Positions 11,083-23,926 are shown, numbered from the stretch's first letter. The stretch: 64,000 nt of DNA from Lonicera japonica (GCA_021464415.1 CM038471.1:8831386-8895385), one strand, 5' to 3'. The notes: generated by a model from the sequence alone, not told the origin. A program made the numbers and translations.

Positions 11083-14000
11083 TGTAACACCCCGTTCTTA
11101 AATCTCAAGCTTATCGCATTCAAAAATCACGATTAAAGCGATTCTGAGCTTTGAATAGTGAAATAATGTTCTGAAAGGAGCGACAGAGTTCGGAGAATTC
11201 CAATAAGTCATGTTGGTGTATTTAAGCTTGTTAGAATAGCCGTAAGTCATTTCAGGTGATTCGAGTTGAAATCAGGATGTAGATTGCAAGTTTTCAATTT
11301 ACCCGACTTCAAGATTTTGGGATAACTTGGGGGAAACGTAACTTCTTCGTTTCTTTCCAGATTGAGTTTCCATCCACATAAAGGTCTATATTTTTAGGCA
11401 ATCTACAACTTTTGTGTTTTGGCCAAAGACAAAATCAAACTCCTACTAGGTCGAAACTGAGCGCGAAATAGGCAAATTGCTATCAATTGTTTATTCGGTA
11501 ACATTAAGGCGCTAACTTGGTCGAATTTCAAGGAATTATATGTCAAGAATTTGGGGGCACTTCCTTCTAGGAAGTTGTAAATCTCCGACGTGGACATAAA
11601 TATCGCCTCAATTGAACTTCGGAGCGAGAAGTTATGGCCGTCCAAAAATCAGTGCTGCAAGCCCCAAAAATGGTGCCGTGAACAGTAACCTGCGAATTGG
11701 AAGGCAGTTTATATATATATATATATATATGTTCAGCTCCTTCTTCATCATTTCATCACACTATTAGAGAGCTCTTAGAGAGAGAAAAAGTGAGGAAATT
11801 GGAGGGGGTTCGAGATGTCATCATCCACACATCTTCACCACGCCAAAACAACATCAATCATCACTATTCATCTTCTTCTCCACACTTTCATCACCATTTC
11901 TAGGGCTTGAGCAAAATTTGGGGGGTTTTTAATTACCAAAGCATGGATCAATCCAATGCTCAATAGCTTGAAAATTCGGCATGTATAAGGTGGGAACAAC
12001 ACTACTAAACTTATTTTTCAACTTATTACTCTTTATACCAAAGATTTTCATATTAATGGGGATTTTTATACAAAATCTTAGGTTTGTGGTGCACGTATGA
12101 GGTTGGGCTAGTTTAAGGTTAAATTAGTGATGTGAATGGATTAATTAGTACTCATATATCCTATATTACCCATCCTCGTCATGCGTTGAGCTCGTTTCTT
12201 GTATTTAGACAACATACGCAACCTATAGTTACATATATGAACTAAATGGCGAGTAGTTTGGGGTTGTGAGTGGAAAGTGAATTGTTTTGGGTTATTAATG
12301 ATATATTATGATATATAAATACTCCAATACCCTTTTCTATCAACTATCTACTTGTATTAGTATATGTATTAAGTTGCCGAACAAGCTTACATGGAGGCTA
12401 AGCGTTTTGACTAGGCAAGTGGAGATGTTAGAGGTTTTGGAGGCATTTGAAACCTGGACATACACATTATTGCCATGAAATACTTGTGTAGGACATTAGC
12501 TTCGAGTTTTACACTGAATCTCACCAAAGTGAACACGTATGCATTAACATTAGGTTTAGTTACCTACATGACCACAGCTTAAGTTAATTAATGAAGGTCA
12601 TTATCCAATACAGCATAAATGTATCATAAGTATACGTTGATGACGCCTAGAATTCCATGGGTAACCCTTGAACTAATGTATGTGACATGAGTACTCGAGT
12701 ATAGTATATATGATATTAGTCCCACAGATTAGTAAACGAGAAGACAGGATAGTTAATAATATTATGAATAGCCGTGTACTAATCTCCTGTGTACTAATCT
12801 CCTACATACATATGTGTGTGATATTATATATATATATAATTGTGTAAGATGATGTATATGGCAATGAGCCGAGTGGCTAAGATAATGATGATCATGATAA
12901 GTGCATAATGGGAAGCTATATATATGGTATTGATACGAATGGCCACATGTGTATTGTGATGTTATATGTACATATATATACGGGATTGATATATATATAC
13001 ATGTGCATTCATTGTAAGAAATGAATGATTGTTATGATTGCGGTTGTTTATATGTTCACATATTTTATCATATGATGATTGTGTACTGATTATCGATACA
13101 TATGTGTGTGTGTGTGTGTGATAATGATGAGATTGTATAGTTCATGTGAGGTCCCGGGTTGGTCTCTAACGATGGAGGCCTTAAGTTGGGACAGAGTGCC
13201 CCTGGGTGCAAGACCCAAAACCGTGCATGGAAACGAACAAGAGGCCCTGTTGTCGCATGGGTGAATGGCCACAAAATGCAGACCTGGTGACGCTTGGACG
13301 ATTGCGATTATTATTGTGATGGTCGAGGCTGTGAGGGCTATTGAGATACATGTCTCGAATGTCATGGTTGGTTATTAGGAATAAGAGACATTGTCTCGGA
13401 TAATACTAATACGTCACAATGACGGATGTGGCGGTGGTTTCGATGTATATATTGTTGTGTTATATTTTATATTGTGCTACATATATTGTCTCTGGTATAT
13501 TATGGATAATATATATCGGTTCGGATCATTGTACACTTAGAGAACCATTTGACCATCCATAACAAATTAATATCTAAAGTGAAAAGTTCTAGTAACCGTC
13601 AGTTTACAAACATAGTATACGGATGCGTGAAAGCGTGTAGATATGAGATTAGTCTGCCGGTTTATATTGAACGTAAAATATTAATAACCTAAGTGGCCAA
13701 CATAGTATACAAATGGCTAGACGGGAAGAATATCTTAATGTAACGCTTAAGCTAGACGTCCTGGTAGTAATGCTTAGTAGTCGGCCAAGTATGTGACCCT
13801 TAATGTACTATAAACAAAGCGATAACTATGAATATTTGGCTTAGGAAGTGTATACCCCTCATACCCAGTTGAGTAACTGAGAGCAGAATGATTCCTATAG
13901 CATGTGAACCCTAGGAAGCTAGAAACAGTAGAATGCTAAGTGATGAGAGTTAGGGAACAGTTTTGATACCTAAGATAGAAAAATTAGTGGGTTTTGGCAC

Positions 14001-14586
14001 GTGCATACATGGTGAATTGAATAGTGAGGTTTTCATAAAACAATTGTACGAAGAAACATATATATGATACATATGTTTTCAAATGAAAACCTTATTTTTA
14101 TTATAAACCCTTATAGTTCCCACTGAGCCCGGATTTGGCTCATTCCTTCCTTTTCAACAGTTTTGCAGGTCCATACTCGAGGGTGGCACGGTTGGTACGT
14201 TTATAAAAGCTCTGATGACCTCGAACTACTTTGTAGTCCTTAATATAAGGGCAATGCCATTGAGGCCTCTATATTACACTTTAAGACACTTGTATTTATT
14301 TAAAAGGATTTGGGATTGTTGTATAAATTTATACTTTAACGAACTTTGATAAAGTGTATCAGATGTGGAGTATTTTATTTAATGGTTGTTTGTGAAATGA
14401 TTGAACAGAGATTGTTCTTTTTATTTACAGGGCGGATATCGCATTTTACAAACTCCACATGCCGAAATTTTTCTAAATGGATTTTACTTAATTTTCTTTT
14501 ATAACTCACACCCGTCGTCACGTACGACACCGTGATTAACTGGGTTCCGGAGGTGAAAATCTCAGAACGAGATTTGGGGCGTCACA
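11083..14586 (+). mobile_element. large solo LTR (LTR A), 3.5 kb
   Basis: The segment begins TGTAACACCCCG and ends GGGGCGTCACA. It is flanked by a perfect 5-bp duplication AAGGT (11078-11082 and 14587-14591). No internal copy of the termini, gag or pol was seen, so it is best read as a solo LTR left by recombination. A TATA-rich stretch at 11709-11731 followed by agagagagaaa could be the LTR promoter and R region. Short open frames inside are not convincing. It is inserted into LTR B. Confidence 0.75.
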
Positions 14587-14591
14587 AAGGT

Positions 14592-15130
14592 AGACTTTTT
14601 TTAATGCATGAATCAACACTATCCCATACATATACTAAAAGTCGGTAACTGTAGGCCAAGCATTTATTGTTTACTCTTTGTTTATAGTTCATTATGGATT
14701 CTATACTTGGCCGACTAATAAGCTTCACTACTAGATCGTTCATCACATATTGCGTACCCTCATATCCATATTCTACATCAATGGCCAATACCTATTTCAT
14801 CTTAAGCGTTACTTTACAGTGTTCCCCCATCTAGTTATACCATTAGTTATGATTTCCACTTTGATTATTAATATCTTATGTTCATTATGATCAGGCCAAC
14901 TAATCTCATAGACTATAAGTGTGTCCATATGTTAAATCTAAGGATTATTTATTGTTAATACTTCCCAATATGTATTAGTACATTATGATACGGTCAAATG
15001 CTCCTCTATATGTATTATGGTTCGTTCAATCATGTTCGTGTTCTTACACTATATGCAATAATATTCGATGCATTATATATAACAACACAAGATATGATAG
15101 AATAACAATAATCACAATAAAAAATATCAC
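14592..15130 (-). mobile_element. LTR B, inner continuation
   Basis: Sequence after the AAGGT duplication continues LTR B. For example, CTTAAGCGTTACTTTACA near 14797 is the inverse of a segment near 13737 in LTR A. Similarity fades after about 15130, so the inner boundary is uncertain. Confidence 0.5.
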
Positions 15131-15771
15131 ATCGGTCCTCATATCATATCTCTAGCATAATGCCTCAATTTCTTCTCGCGGTCGACTAGACCCAGTACAA
15201 TGGATCCCGAAGGGTCCTAAGCTTTAAGTATCCATATCTCCTCCAGGTGGAAAAGTTGCTCAAGGACTTGGTTCTATCAAGTAATTCATTTGAAAATAAC
15301 CCACGCAAGACATTTTGCCGGGGATAACGCTGCAAAGAGTTAACAAGATGAACACCCATATAAGCCGACTTTAACATTAGGAAGGAACTACTCCAATAGA
15401 CTACCCTAGCAAGGCGGTGTTCGTTAGTAGTCCAACTACTTTTCGAGACTCACCATTTGGTCTGTAGTGGCACATAGAACCTACTCCGCTTGCCGGGAAA
15501 ACTCTTTGAACTGAGAACACATAGTCCAATGGGAAAGCAAAATACATTGAGTTGGCTCTCCTTTCGTGGGATCTCAACCAACTGGTGGAGCAATCGATTA
15601 TTTTTTTTATGCACGATTTAGGGACTTTCACTTAGGGGCGAAAATAGGAGGCCCTGTAACAAGCCATGCGGTCAAGACCCGTTGCTTAGCAATCAATCCA
15701 GCCCATAAATGTGATCATAACAATCGTCAATACATCGATTCATTATCATTTCACAAGCCCGCATCATCAAT
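15131..15771. other. unassigned GC-richer segment before the Tat element
   Basis: Two minus-strand open frames (15186-15377 and 15401-15631) occur, with composition closer to coding DNA than the surroundings. I recognise no domain. It may be another transposon's remains. The Tat element begins at 15772; the base pairs just before it (TCAAT) would be its target duplication, but the partner is not in the assembly. Confidence 0.35.
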
Positions 15772-15911
15772 TGTAGACACCCCGATTCGTGACCCCCGCA
15801 AGAACTCTAACGACCTTCGAGAACTACTATTTTTGGGTCCGGGACCCACCCGAGCACCTGGAACTACCCCGAAAGGGTTTGTTGGTCAACAAACCTATTT
15901 TGAATAGAGAT

Positions 15912-16098
15912 TGCCGCACGACATATCACATTGTCGCGCGACAAACACTCCTATGTCGCGCGACAATCCCTCCTGACACCAGACCATCCACTCTCTGACA
16001 CATCAGTCTGTCAAAAACATCACTTCAGCCGTTTGTCGCGCGACATAGGACACATTGTCGCGCGACATATGCCCCTTTTGGGGAAGTGTCGCGCGACA
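15912..16098 (+). repeat. array of TGTCGCGCGACA palindromes in the LTR
   Basis: Five perfect copies of the 12-bp palindrome lie at 15932, 15954, 16034, 16056 and 16087. One diverged copy (TGCCGCACGACA) lies at 15912. All sit within 190 bp and end 16 bp before the LTR TATA box, so an enhancer or protein-binding role is plausible. Confidence 0.9.
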
Positions 16099-16113
16099 TA
16101 CTCTCCCGAGCAG

Positions 16114-16120
16114 TATAAAT
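16114..16120 (+). promoter_or_regulatory. LTR TATA box
   Basis: TATAAAT lies in the 5' LTR just after the palindrome array and about 1.2 kb before the LTR end. It is the best candidate for the retrotransposon core promoter. Confidence 0.6.
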
Positions 16121-17315
16121 AGGCCAACACCCCCAAGGGTTCGAGGCAGCAAGTTGGGATTGAAGAATTCTAAGCTTTAAATCTAATTTTCTAGTCTTTT
16201 GTCAAGCATTCTCTATTATAGTCTTATTTCCGAAGAATTATCGAATCTATTCTCGACACTCGACATGTCCTGTCTCTGGAATCGAATTCCCGAAAATATC
16301 TGAAGAAGGAAAAGATCATTATCGCCGGAGATCTCTCTGCCGTATTATATTTTCTTTCTTATTATTATTCTCGTCGAGAAGGTAAAGAAAGTCTCTTCTA
16401 GTATTTAACATTAAATATCTGTGTACTCGTGTTATTTCTATTATTTTGTCCACGTTTTATTTGAATAAACTTATTGCCAAGTTACGAATAGTCTACCGTT
16501 TTCAAAACAAAAGACCCTGATAAAACTATTTACAAAACCAGAAGAGTAAGTATATCACTATTCGGATAAAATCCTATTTTTAAAACCCGGACCGGTAAAA
16601 CTTACTTAGGAACAAAAAAACCCGGTGTATCCTATTTGTTTCATAGATTGTGATACATCTGGTAGAACTCCCCTCAAGAGTTTTAATTCCATATTGAATT
16701 AGTTCCGATACAAAATCCAACACTTTTTCCCAAATGAATTCAAAACCGAGAAAAATCATCGTTATCTGAGGAATAACACAGTAAAACTCCCTCTAAAGTA
16801 AGAACATCGCTTGACACTTGTATTTGCATCTCTCAAAACTAAACATTGGATCCTGGAACACAAAGGTTTTCATCCCCTTTTTTCCGTTTTTCCCAGAAAT
16901 TAGGGTTTTCACTTAGAAAGTAGTAGACTGTCAGTAAAAGCATCCAAGTTTTTCAACATAAAACAAACATATAAAAGACCACTAGAGACCGAAAGGGCGG
17001 AATGGGTGCTTAACACCTTCCCAAACCGTAATATAGTTTTCGAACCCTATAGAATCCTGGTTTCGTAGACAAACGTGTAAAGAAAGGCTTGTTTATAATC
17101 TTTCCTCTTACACGACCCTTTTTGTCCGTTTTTTTAATAAAACGTACTGGCGACTCTGAATGAACCCTTTTGCATCTAGAAATAGGACATAGGGACATGT
17201 GATATGAATCAACGAAGATACTCCAGCAAATAGAACGACGGAATCCGTTCCGACGTTTCAGACGCCCAACCAAACGGGGACGAGACCCGGGGGTCGCATT
17301 TGCGGATTCTCACAG

Positions 17316-17333
17316 TGGCGACTCTGCTGGGGA
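17316..17333 (+). other. retrotransposon primer-binding site
   Basis: TGGCGACTCTGCTGGGGA starts two bases after the LTR end. Tat/Ogre-type elements use this kind of site, usually attributed to tRNA-Arg; I could not check it against a tRNA sequence here. The minus-strand element has TGGCGACTCTGCTAGGGA at the equivalent place (63687-63704). Confidence 0.8.
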
Positions 17334-18072
17334 CATGTTAGAAAACTAGACTCTTATATGTGGACTTTTTGTTTATCTGTTGAATACTTGCTTTTACCGC
17401 TTTCCCTACTTGTGTAAATTATTTTGAGGAGAAACCTTTTTTCTAAAGAATGAAAGTTTTTCAAAAATACGTAATAAAAATAATGATATTTGTGAAACCA
17501 ACCTTTCGAACTTTACACGCACTATCACAAATCATGCATTGGTTCTACGAGTGTGAATTTACCCCAAAACCCTCAGAAGTATTATAAGTGAGTAGGGAGT
17601 TGGCTTGCTTGGGCCAACATAAACCGAAAGCATTTACTTCCACTCTCCTTGGCCAAGTACGCCCCCGAGGTATATCGAGTGACGAGAACACTCACGTACC
17701 CGGGAAGTATATCAAAAGGCTCTTGCACGTACCCGCCCTTGGGGTATATCACAAGGTCTTGCCAAATAGGAGGGAGCCTGAAGCCTTAACCATTCGTACA
17801 CCTGTGCTGCATATAAGATTGAGTCGGCTAAAACACTTGTCAAACAGCCGTAGGGGATGTACCACCTTATGGCTTACTTTCCAACACCTTTTTAAATCCG
17901 AGGCTTTTCTCGGCAATTTTTAGTATTTCTTTTGACAAAAAATCAAGTCGCATCACAGTCTTCCTTCATCTTCGTCACATGGTTTCGTCTACAGCCGTAA
18001 AGCGACGACAGTCTGGAAGGTTGGGTCGGTCGAGATCACACCAGAAGACTAGTAAGACCAAGCACACCCAAA

Positions 18073-19558
18073 ATGGCTGAGGGACGTGAGAATCAAGAGA
18101 CAGATCAGAGCCCAGCCGAGGCATCTGCAGTTCAGCCAACTTTAGCCGAGATGCATCGACTGTTGACGACCGTCAGCATGAACCTAGCAAGCCTCACAAA
18201 CAAGCAACAGAATACCCGTGTCCGAATAAAGGAGTTGTCAGCCGAACGAGCCGCACCACCGAGTTTCGAACGACTACCACCGAATCGAGATCCGAACCAA
18301 GGGCAGTCTTCACAGGTGCTTCCCCCAGTCCAAGGAACCAACCCACCACCAACGGGTCCCATCATAGCCGGTCCCTTTCAAACCGATCCCAACAACCAGA
18401 ATCAATGGGCCCCGGATTCAGGCCCCACTTATCAGCAATAAGAGCCACCCATAGTTTGGCCGCAACCCCAAGTACAACCCAAATTCGACCCCCAATACCA
18501 GCCATGGACACAAGTCCCTGCAAGACTTATTCTACCACCGGCCCCAGTATCCCCTCCCAATGAATACCCAGACATCAATCGACTTCGGGCAGTGTATGCA
18601 GAATCGGTTATAGCTCGGGAACAGCCCAATTATGCGTCAAGAGAGAGCGAAGAGATAAAGAAACTGAAAGAACAGATGAAGGTTCTGTAAAGAGGAATTT
18701 CTCTGATAAAAGGGGCAGACAAGATTACAGATATGAATGCTTTCTCCCTCTACCCAGAAGCAAGACTGCCTCAGGGATTCAAGCTCCCTTCCATCACCAA
18801 ATTCACAGGAACCATACCCCCCAAAACCCATCTTCAATCCTACATTAGATCCATGCAAGTATCAGGCTGTGGGGAGCCGGAGTTGGCTCAAGCCTTTCAC
18901 ATGACTCTCACGGGGGCCGCCCTGAGATGGTTTTTCGATCTGGAGAGACACCACACGAAGACTTAGGGAGATATCGTCAAGGAGTTCATGGCCAAATACG
19001 GGTCCAACGAAGATTTGGAAATAACCCGTAAACACCTAGAAATGGCTAAGCAGGGCGAGAAAGAGAGCTTCAGCGATTTCGTCACATGCTGGAAAGAGAT
19101 GGCCTCCCAAATGTCCAAGCGACCTGATGAAGAAGAACAGCTGGAGATCGTACAGAAGAATTTCACCCCGGCCGTACTAAGTTGCATGGAAAAGCATGTA
19201 TTCCCACACTTCAGAGCCCTGTTGAGTATGGGGTCGCAAGTAGAAGAAGAACTGGCCAAGAAGGCATAAACAGATACCAAGAAAGCCTCATACACCGGGA
19301 GAAAGACAGTCACTCCAGCCGTGAATCAACTAAGCTCATACCCATATCAACAAAACCCATTCCAACAATCACAACAAACCCCTCCGATGAGTTGGCCTGC
19401 ATAAGGAGACTCTTCAAACACCGAGGCTAAGAGGAGGAGAAACTTCTGCACCCTCCCCACTACCCTGGTCAAAAGCCTGGAACTACTCCGAAAGGCCGGA
19501 CTGATCACTCCACTCAACCCGCGCCCCCCCACCAAACCCTATTCCCAGCACCTGGAGA
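18073..19558 (+). pseudogene. Tat-lineage gag, broken
   Basis: The frame opens at ATG 18073. An N-terminal helical part and a long Pro/Gln-rich linker precede the conserved retrotransposon gag core (about 18770-19260), which includes FTGTIPPKTHLQSYIR and DLEITRKHLEMAKQGEKESF. The frame is broken by stops at 18439, 18688, 18964, 19267 and 19402, all reachable by single C-to-T or G-to-A changes. A 4-bp tandem duplication (AATGAATG) at about 19556-19563 shifts the frame into pol. Gag forms the particle that packages element RNA; this copy cannot make a full one. Confidence 0.85.
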
Positions 19559-22500
19559 ATGAATGAAAACTGTGCATACCATCAAGTAGAAGGCCATGAC
19601 ACGGAACGCTGCTTGGCTCTTCACCATCGTATCCAGGACCTCATTGAAGCCGAAACCATTCCCGCACCCGGCGGTCCCAATGTTACCAACAATCCACTTC
19701 CTAACCATGCTCCACCTGCGGGAATTAACGCCTTGACCACTGATGAAGAAGGCTTTGACCCCATAAGACTCATTCGGAATGACCCAGCCTATAAGGCGCC
19801 CGTTATGCTACCAGCAAAGGCTCAAGTTGCCCCAGGCCTCAATCCGATAATCGACCAATGGATGGCTAAGATGAACTTCCTACCCGGGCAGGGTTTAGGA
19901 AAGGAAAATCAAGGGATCCCACAGCCACTTACAATCAAAACCAATTCCGAAAAATCTGGGATAGGATGGACCCAGGAGAAGAAGAAACAGCCATGGAAAC
20001 CCCGAGCCCCCCCTAAAGAGACAATTTGTATGACAGAAACCTCCCCCAGAACTTTTAGTTGGTCGACAGAGCCAGAGTCATCAGAAATCCCAGAGGGATC
20101 AGACCCAGCATCCCTTTGGATCCAATAAATCACCCGTTCAGGAAGGGTATACCAACCACCACCGGTGGATGCCGAGAAATCACCACCTCCTAAAGAAATA
20201 GGGGAAGATCGAGTACTTGAGCAATTGAAGAAGACCCAGGCACACATCACCATTTGGGGCCTTTTGGTCGCCTCCAAACCTCACAGGATCACATTTATCA
20301 AACTTCTAGACGAGGCCGTCATATCACCAGACTCCACACCCGAACAACTGCCAAATATGATCGGGTCACTTACAGTCCAAAGAAGCCTGTCATTTTCAGA
20401 TGAAGACTTGTCTCCATTGGGGAGGAAACACAGTCTGGCCCTCCATATCACCGTCCGAACCCGAGGGAAAATCCTGCCACAAGTCCTCATCGACAACTGG
20501 TCAACCATAAACGTTTGTCCCTTAAAAACCGCTAGATATCTGGGTATCTCGGATTCAGAGCTTTCCCCGTCAGCTGTGACTGTTAGGGCCTATGACAATA
20601 CCAGAAGGGCCATTCTGGGTTCTTTGAAGCTTGATCTAATGGTCGGTCCCGGAAACTTTTCGGCTGATTTTCAAATCATAGACATTCCCTCCAGTTTTAA
20701 CCTCCTGTTGGGAAGAGCATGGCTACACGATATAGGAGCACTCCCCTCCTCCTTACACCAGAAGATTAAGATATCGTTCAAAAGGAATATAATCACCATC
20801 CAAGGAGATCCTGAAAGGACCTTGGCAGATCTGGAGTTACCTGTATTGGGCATCAGGAGCCAGAGCATATAGTTGGGAGGCTTTTCTTACGAGCCACAAG
20901 TACAAGCTCTCACCACCCAAAGAATCGAGTATCTACCCCCTGACAATATTCCCGGTCTCAGCGCCAAGATCACAAATATGCTGAGGATGATGAAATATTT
21001 ACCTGGAGCCGGTCTAAGGATGGGACAGCCAGGGTTACTCTAGGCCTTAGAACCAGTGACGAGGCACGAAAAAGAAGGCTTGGGATACCAGCACACCGAA
21101 GAAGACGACCAAGAGAAAAGAAGCCGAGGGCATCAGTATTCGAGTTTTAGCTCTTTGAATGGATTTTTTGTCAAAGATGGAAAGGACTTCCCATTTTGTG
21201 GTTTTCAAGAACCTTGGAGAAACAGCGACGGAGAGAACCTTCCGGGATGGGAAATCTTCTATGAAGAGGACCTTTATATCAAAGAAGACGTCATACACAA
21301 CTTCTCTACCAAGTTGACAATCGGGCCAGAGGAAGAAAATGAAGACGACAAAGATGAAGAAGAAGAATTGATCGGAGATCTCTTCGACGTCATGGCCCTA
21401 GGGGATGAGGAACCAAGAGACGACCCTATACACTTGATACACGCATATCCGAATTGCCAAGGAAAAGGGAAAAAGAGTGAAAATGTAAGGGTGAGAAATA
21501 GGAGTGAGGGTAAGGCTAAGGAGGAGTCACTCCTAGATTTACTTTTTGTACCTGTAAACACCATTATCAATGAAGAAGATTATGTTTTGCGTTATCCTGT
21601 TAATTTTAATTCTGTAATTGCTTATATAGAGTTGGAAAGACTAAACGAACACCCTAAATGGGAGGAGCAGCTTATACAGAGCGAGGAAGGAGACACTCTT
21701 GTGATCAACCTCGGGACAAAAGAGGAGAGAAAAGAGATCCGTAGTGGGGCAAGTCTAAGTAAGACAGAAAGAGAAGAATTCACACAAACTCTGAAAGAGT
21801 ATGTGGATGTCTTCGCCTGGTCCTATGCAAATATGCCAGGTTTGAACAGCCAGATAGTCATGCACGAGATACACACCAAGCCGGAATTTGGGCCCGTCAA
21901 ACAGAAGTTGAGGAAACTTACACCAGAATGGTCCCTAAAAGTAAAAGAAGAAGTGATGAAACAACTGAGTGTAGGGTTCTTGCGGGTGATCGAGTACCCT
22001 TCATGGTTAGCCAATATTGTGCCCGTTCCAAAGGCAAATGGGAAGGTCCGCATGTGTGTGGATTACCGAGATCTTAACAAAGCTTGCCCAAAAGATGATT
22101 TCCCATTTCCCAACATCGACTTGATAGTGGATAATACTGCTAACCATGCCCTGATGTCCTTTGTAAATGGTTTTGCCGGGTATAATTAGATCAAGATGCA
22201 CCCAGATCACCAGGAGAAAACTGCATTCATCACACCATGGGGAACATACTGCTACACCGTTATACCATTCGGGCAGAAGAATGCCGGAGCAACATATCAG
22301 AGGGCAGCAACAGCTATCTTCCACAACATGATTCACAATGAAGTAGAGGTGTATGTGGACGACATGATAATCAAGTCGAAGGAGAGGGAAGGCCACGTGC
22401 CAGCCTTACGAGCTTTCTTTGACCACCTCCGTCAGTACCAGATGAGACTCAATCCGCAAAAATGTGTGTTCGGGGTAACCAAAGGAAAGCTTCTGGGGTA

Positions 22501-23713
22501 CGTCGTTAGTAAAAAGGGAATCGAGGTAGACCCTGCCAAAGTTCGAGCAATTCGAGACATGCCCGAACCTCGTACAGAGAAAGAAGTCCAAGGATTTTTG
22601 GGAAATTTGCAGTACATCAGTAGGTTCATCTCTCAGCTTACCCAAACTTGCGAACCCATTTTTAAAGAGGCTTTTGACAGAATTAAGGATTACCTCTCCA
22701 ACCCCCCAGTATTAGCCCCACCGCAGACCGGGCTGCCACTAATCCTATACTTGACCGTCATTGATTCTGCCGCATGTGCCATGTTAGCACAACACCTGAC
22801 CGATACCCGAAAAGAGCAGGCCATCTATTACATCAGCAAGAAGATGTCCCCGTTTGAGATAAACTACACACCATTGGAGAAATCATGCACCGCTCTCGTC
22901 TGGGTAACACAGAAATTATGACATTACATGCTGGTTTTCCCAGTCATCCTAGCATCACGAATTGATCCGTTAAAATACCTCTTCGAGAAACCAGCTCTCT
23001 CGAACCGTATGGCAAAATGGTTATTCCTGCTCTCCGAATTCGACATCACCTACATGACGCAGAAGGCGATCAAAGGCAAGAACATAGCTGATTACCTAGC
23101 CCACAATCCGATTTTGGGGGACATGCTAGAAGAAGCCAAGTTCCCAGATGAAACTATCATGAATGTCGAGGTCGATGAAAATTGGAAATTGTATTTTGAC
23201 GGGGCCGCCAACCGAAACGGAAACAGGATAGGCATTCTGTTAGTCTCTCCAGACCAAACTCACTCCCCGGTATCATATCGTCTGGACTTCTTCTGCACCA
23301 TCAACATGGCCGAATATGAAGCTTGCATCATCGGGTTGGAGATCGCACTCCAAAGGGGTATAAAAAGAATACAGGTATACGGAGATTCAGCACTAGTGGT
23401 CCACCAAGTTCTGAAGGAATGGAAGATTAGAGATGAGAAATTAGTCCCTTACCTCACCCGACTGGAGGATGTCGCAGGAAGGTTTGAGCATGCAGAGTTT
23501 TACTATGTCCCCAGGTCACAGAACAGTTTTGCTGACGCACTTGCAACCCTGGCATCTATGATCGATATCCCAGAAGGAATGGAAGAAATAACTCTTACAG
23601 TACAAAAGAAATCCGGACCAGCACACTGCATAGACCTTGAGGTAAAAAGTGAAGAGGAAGGGGACTCAACCACTTGGTTTTATGATATCTGGAACCTACT
23701 GAAAAACCACTAG
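19559..23713 (+). pseudogene. Tat-lineage polyprotein: protease, RT, RNase H, second RNase H; broken
   Basis: One reading frame runs through, with stops at 20126, 20870, 21041, 22187, 22919 and 23711. Domains in order: a C-x2-H-x4-H-x4-C knuckle (19571-19612) and a G-patch-like PGQGLGKENQGI (about 19880-19925), properly the gag tail; aspartic protease (Asp at 20492, but Trp instead of the usual Gly two residues on); reverse transcriptase with VDYRDLN and a YVDD catalytic box (22352-22363); RNase H (about 22690-23110); and a second archaeal-type RNase H with YFDGAANRNG and AEYEACIIGLE (about 23160-23560). The second RNase H is diagnostic of the Tat lineage. Integrase and the 3' LTR are missing, because the scaffold gap starts 113 bp after the last stop. 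This is a dead copy. Confidence 0.9.
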
Positions 23714-23826
23714 TACCCCGAGCAAACAGACAAGAAAACACGGGTCACACTCAGGAGATTAGCATCAGGATTCATACTTGTGCCGCAGGCTATACAAAAG
23801 GAACTACGACGGGACCCATCTCCAAA

Positions 23827-23926
23827 NNNNNNNNNNNNNNNNNNNNNNNNNNNNNNNNNNNNNNNNNNNNNNNNNNNNNNNNNNNNNNNNNNNNNNNNNN
23901 NNNNNNNNNNNNNNNNNNNNNNNNNN
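23827..23926. other. assembly gap (100 N)
   Basis: Exactly 100 N, the conventional size for a gap of unknown length. Sequence on the far side shows no integrase or matching LTR, so the Tat element's 3' half is probably hidden in the gap or the join is wrong. Confidence 0.99.

Larger units (their letters stand above)
15772..17314 (+). mobile_element. 5' LTR of a Tat-lineage Ty3/gypsy retrotransposon
   Basis: It begins TGTAGACACCCCGATTCG and ends GGATTCTCACA, immediately followed by a primer-binding site. The length is 1543 bp. It contains a TATA box at 16114 and an array of GC palindromes just upstream. No 3' LTR partner is present: the element runs into a scaffold gap. The element at 63706 on the opposite strand has the same LTR end (TTCTCACA) and primer site, so both belong to one lineage. 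Confidence 0.85.

Noticed and set aside
13068..13365. Overlapping frames on both strands inside the 3.5 kb solo LTR
   Set aside because: GC-richer patch of the LTR; no domain and frames overlap mutually.
15186..15631. Two minus-strand open frames before the Tat LTR
   Set aside because: No recognisable domain; left as an unassigned segment.
17588..17923. 111-codon frame in the Tat leader, possibly an extra ORF before gag
   Set aside because: The same stretch in the other element is not open in the corresponding frame; conservation is at nucleotide level.
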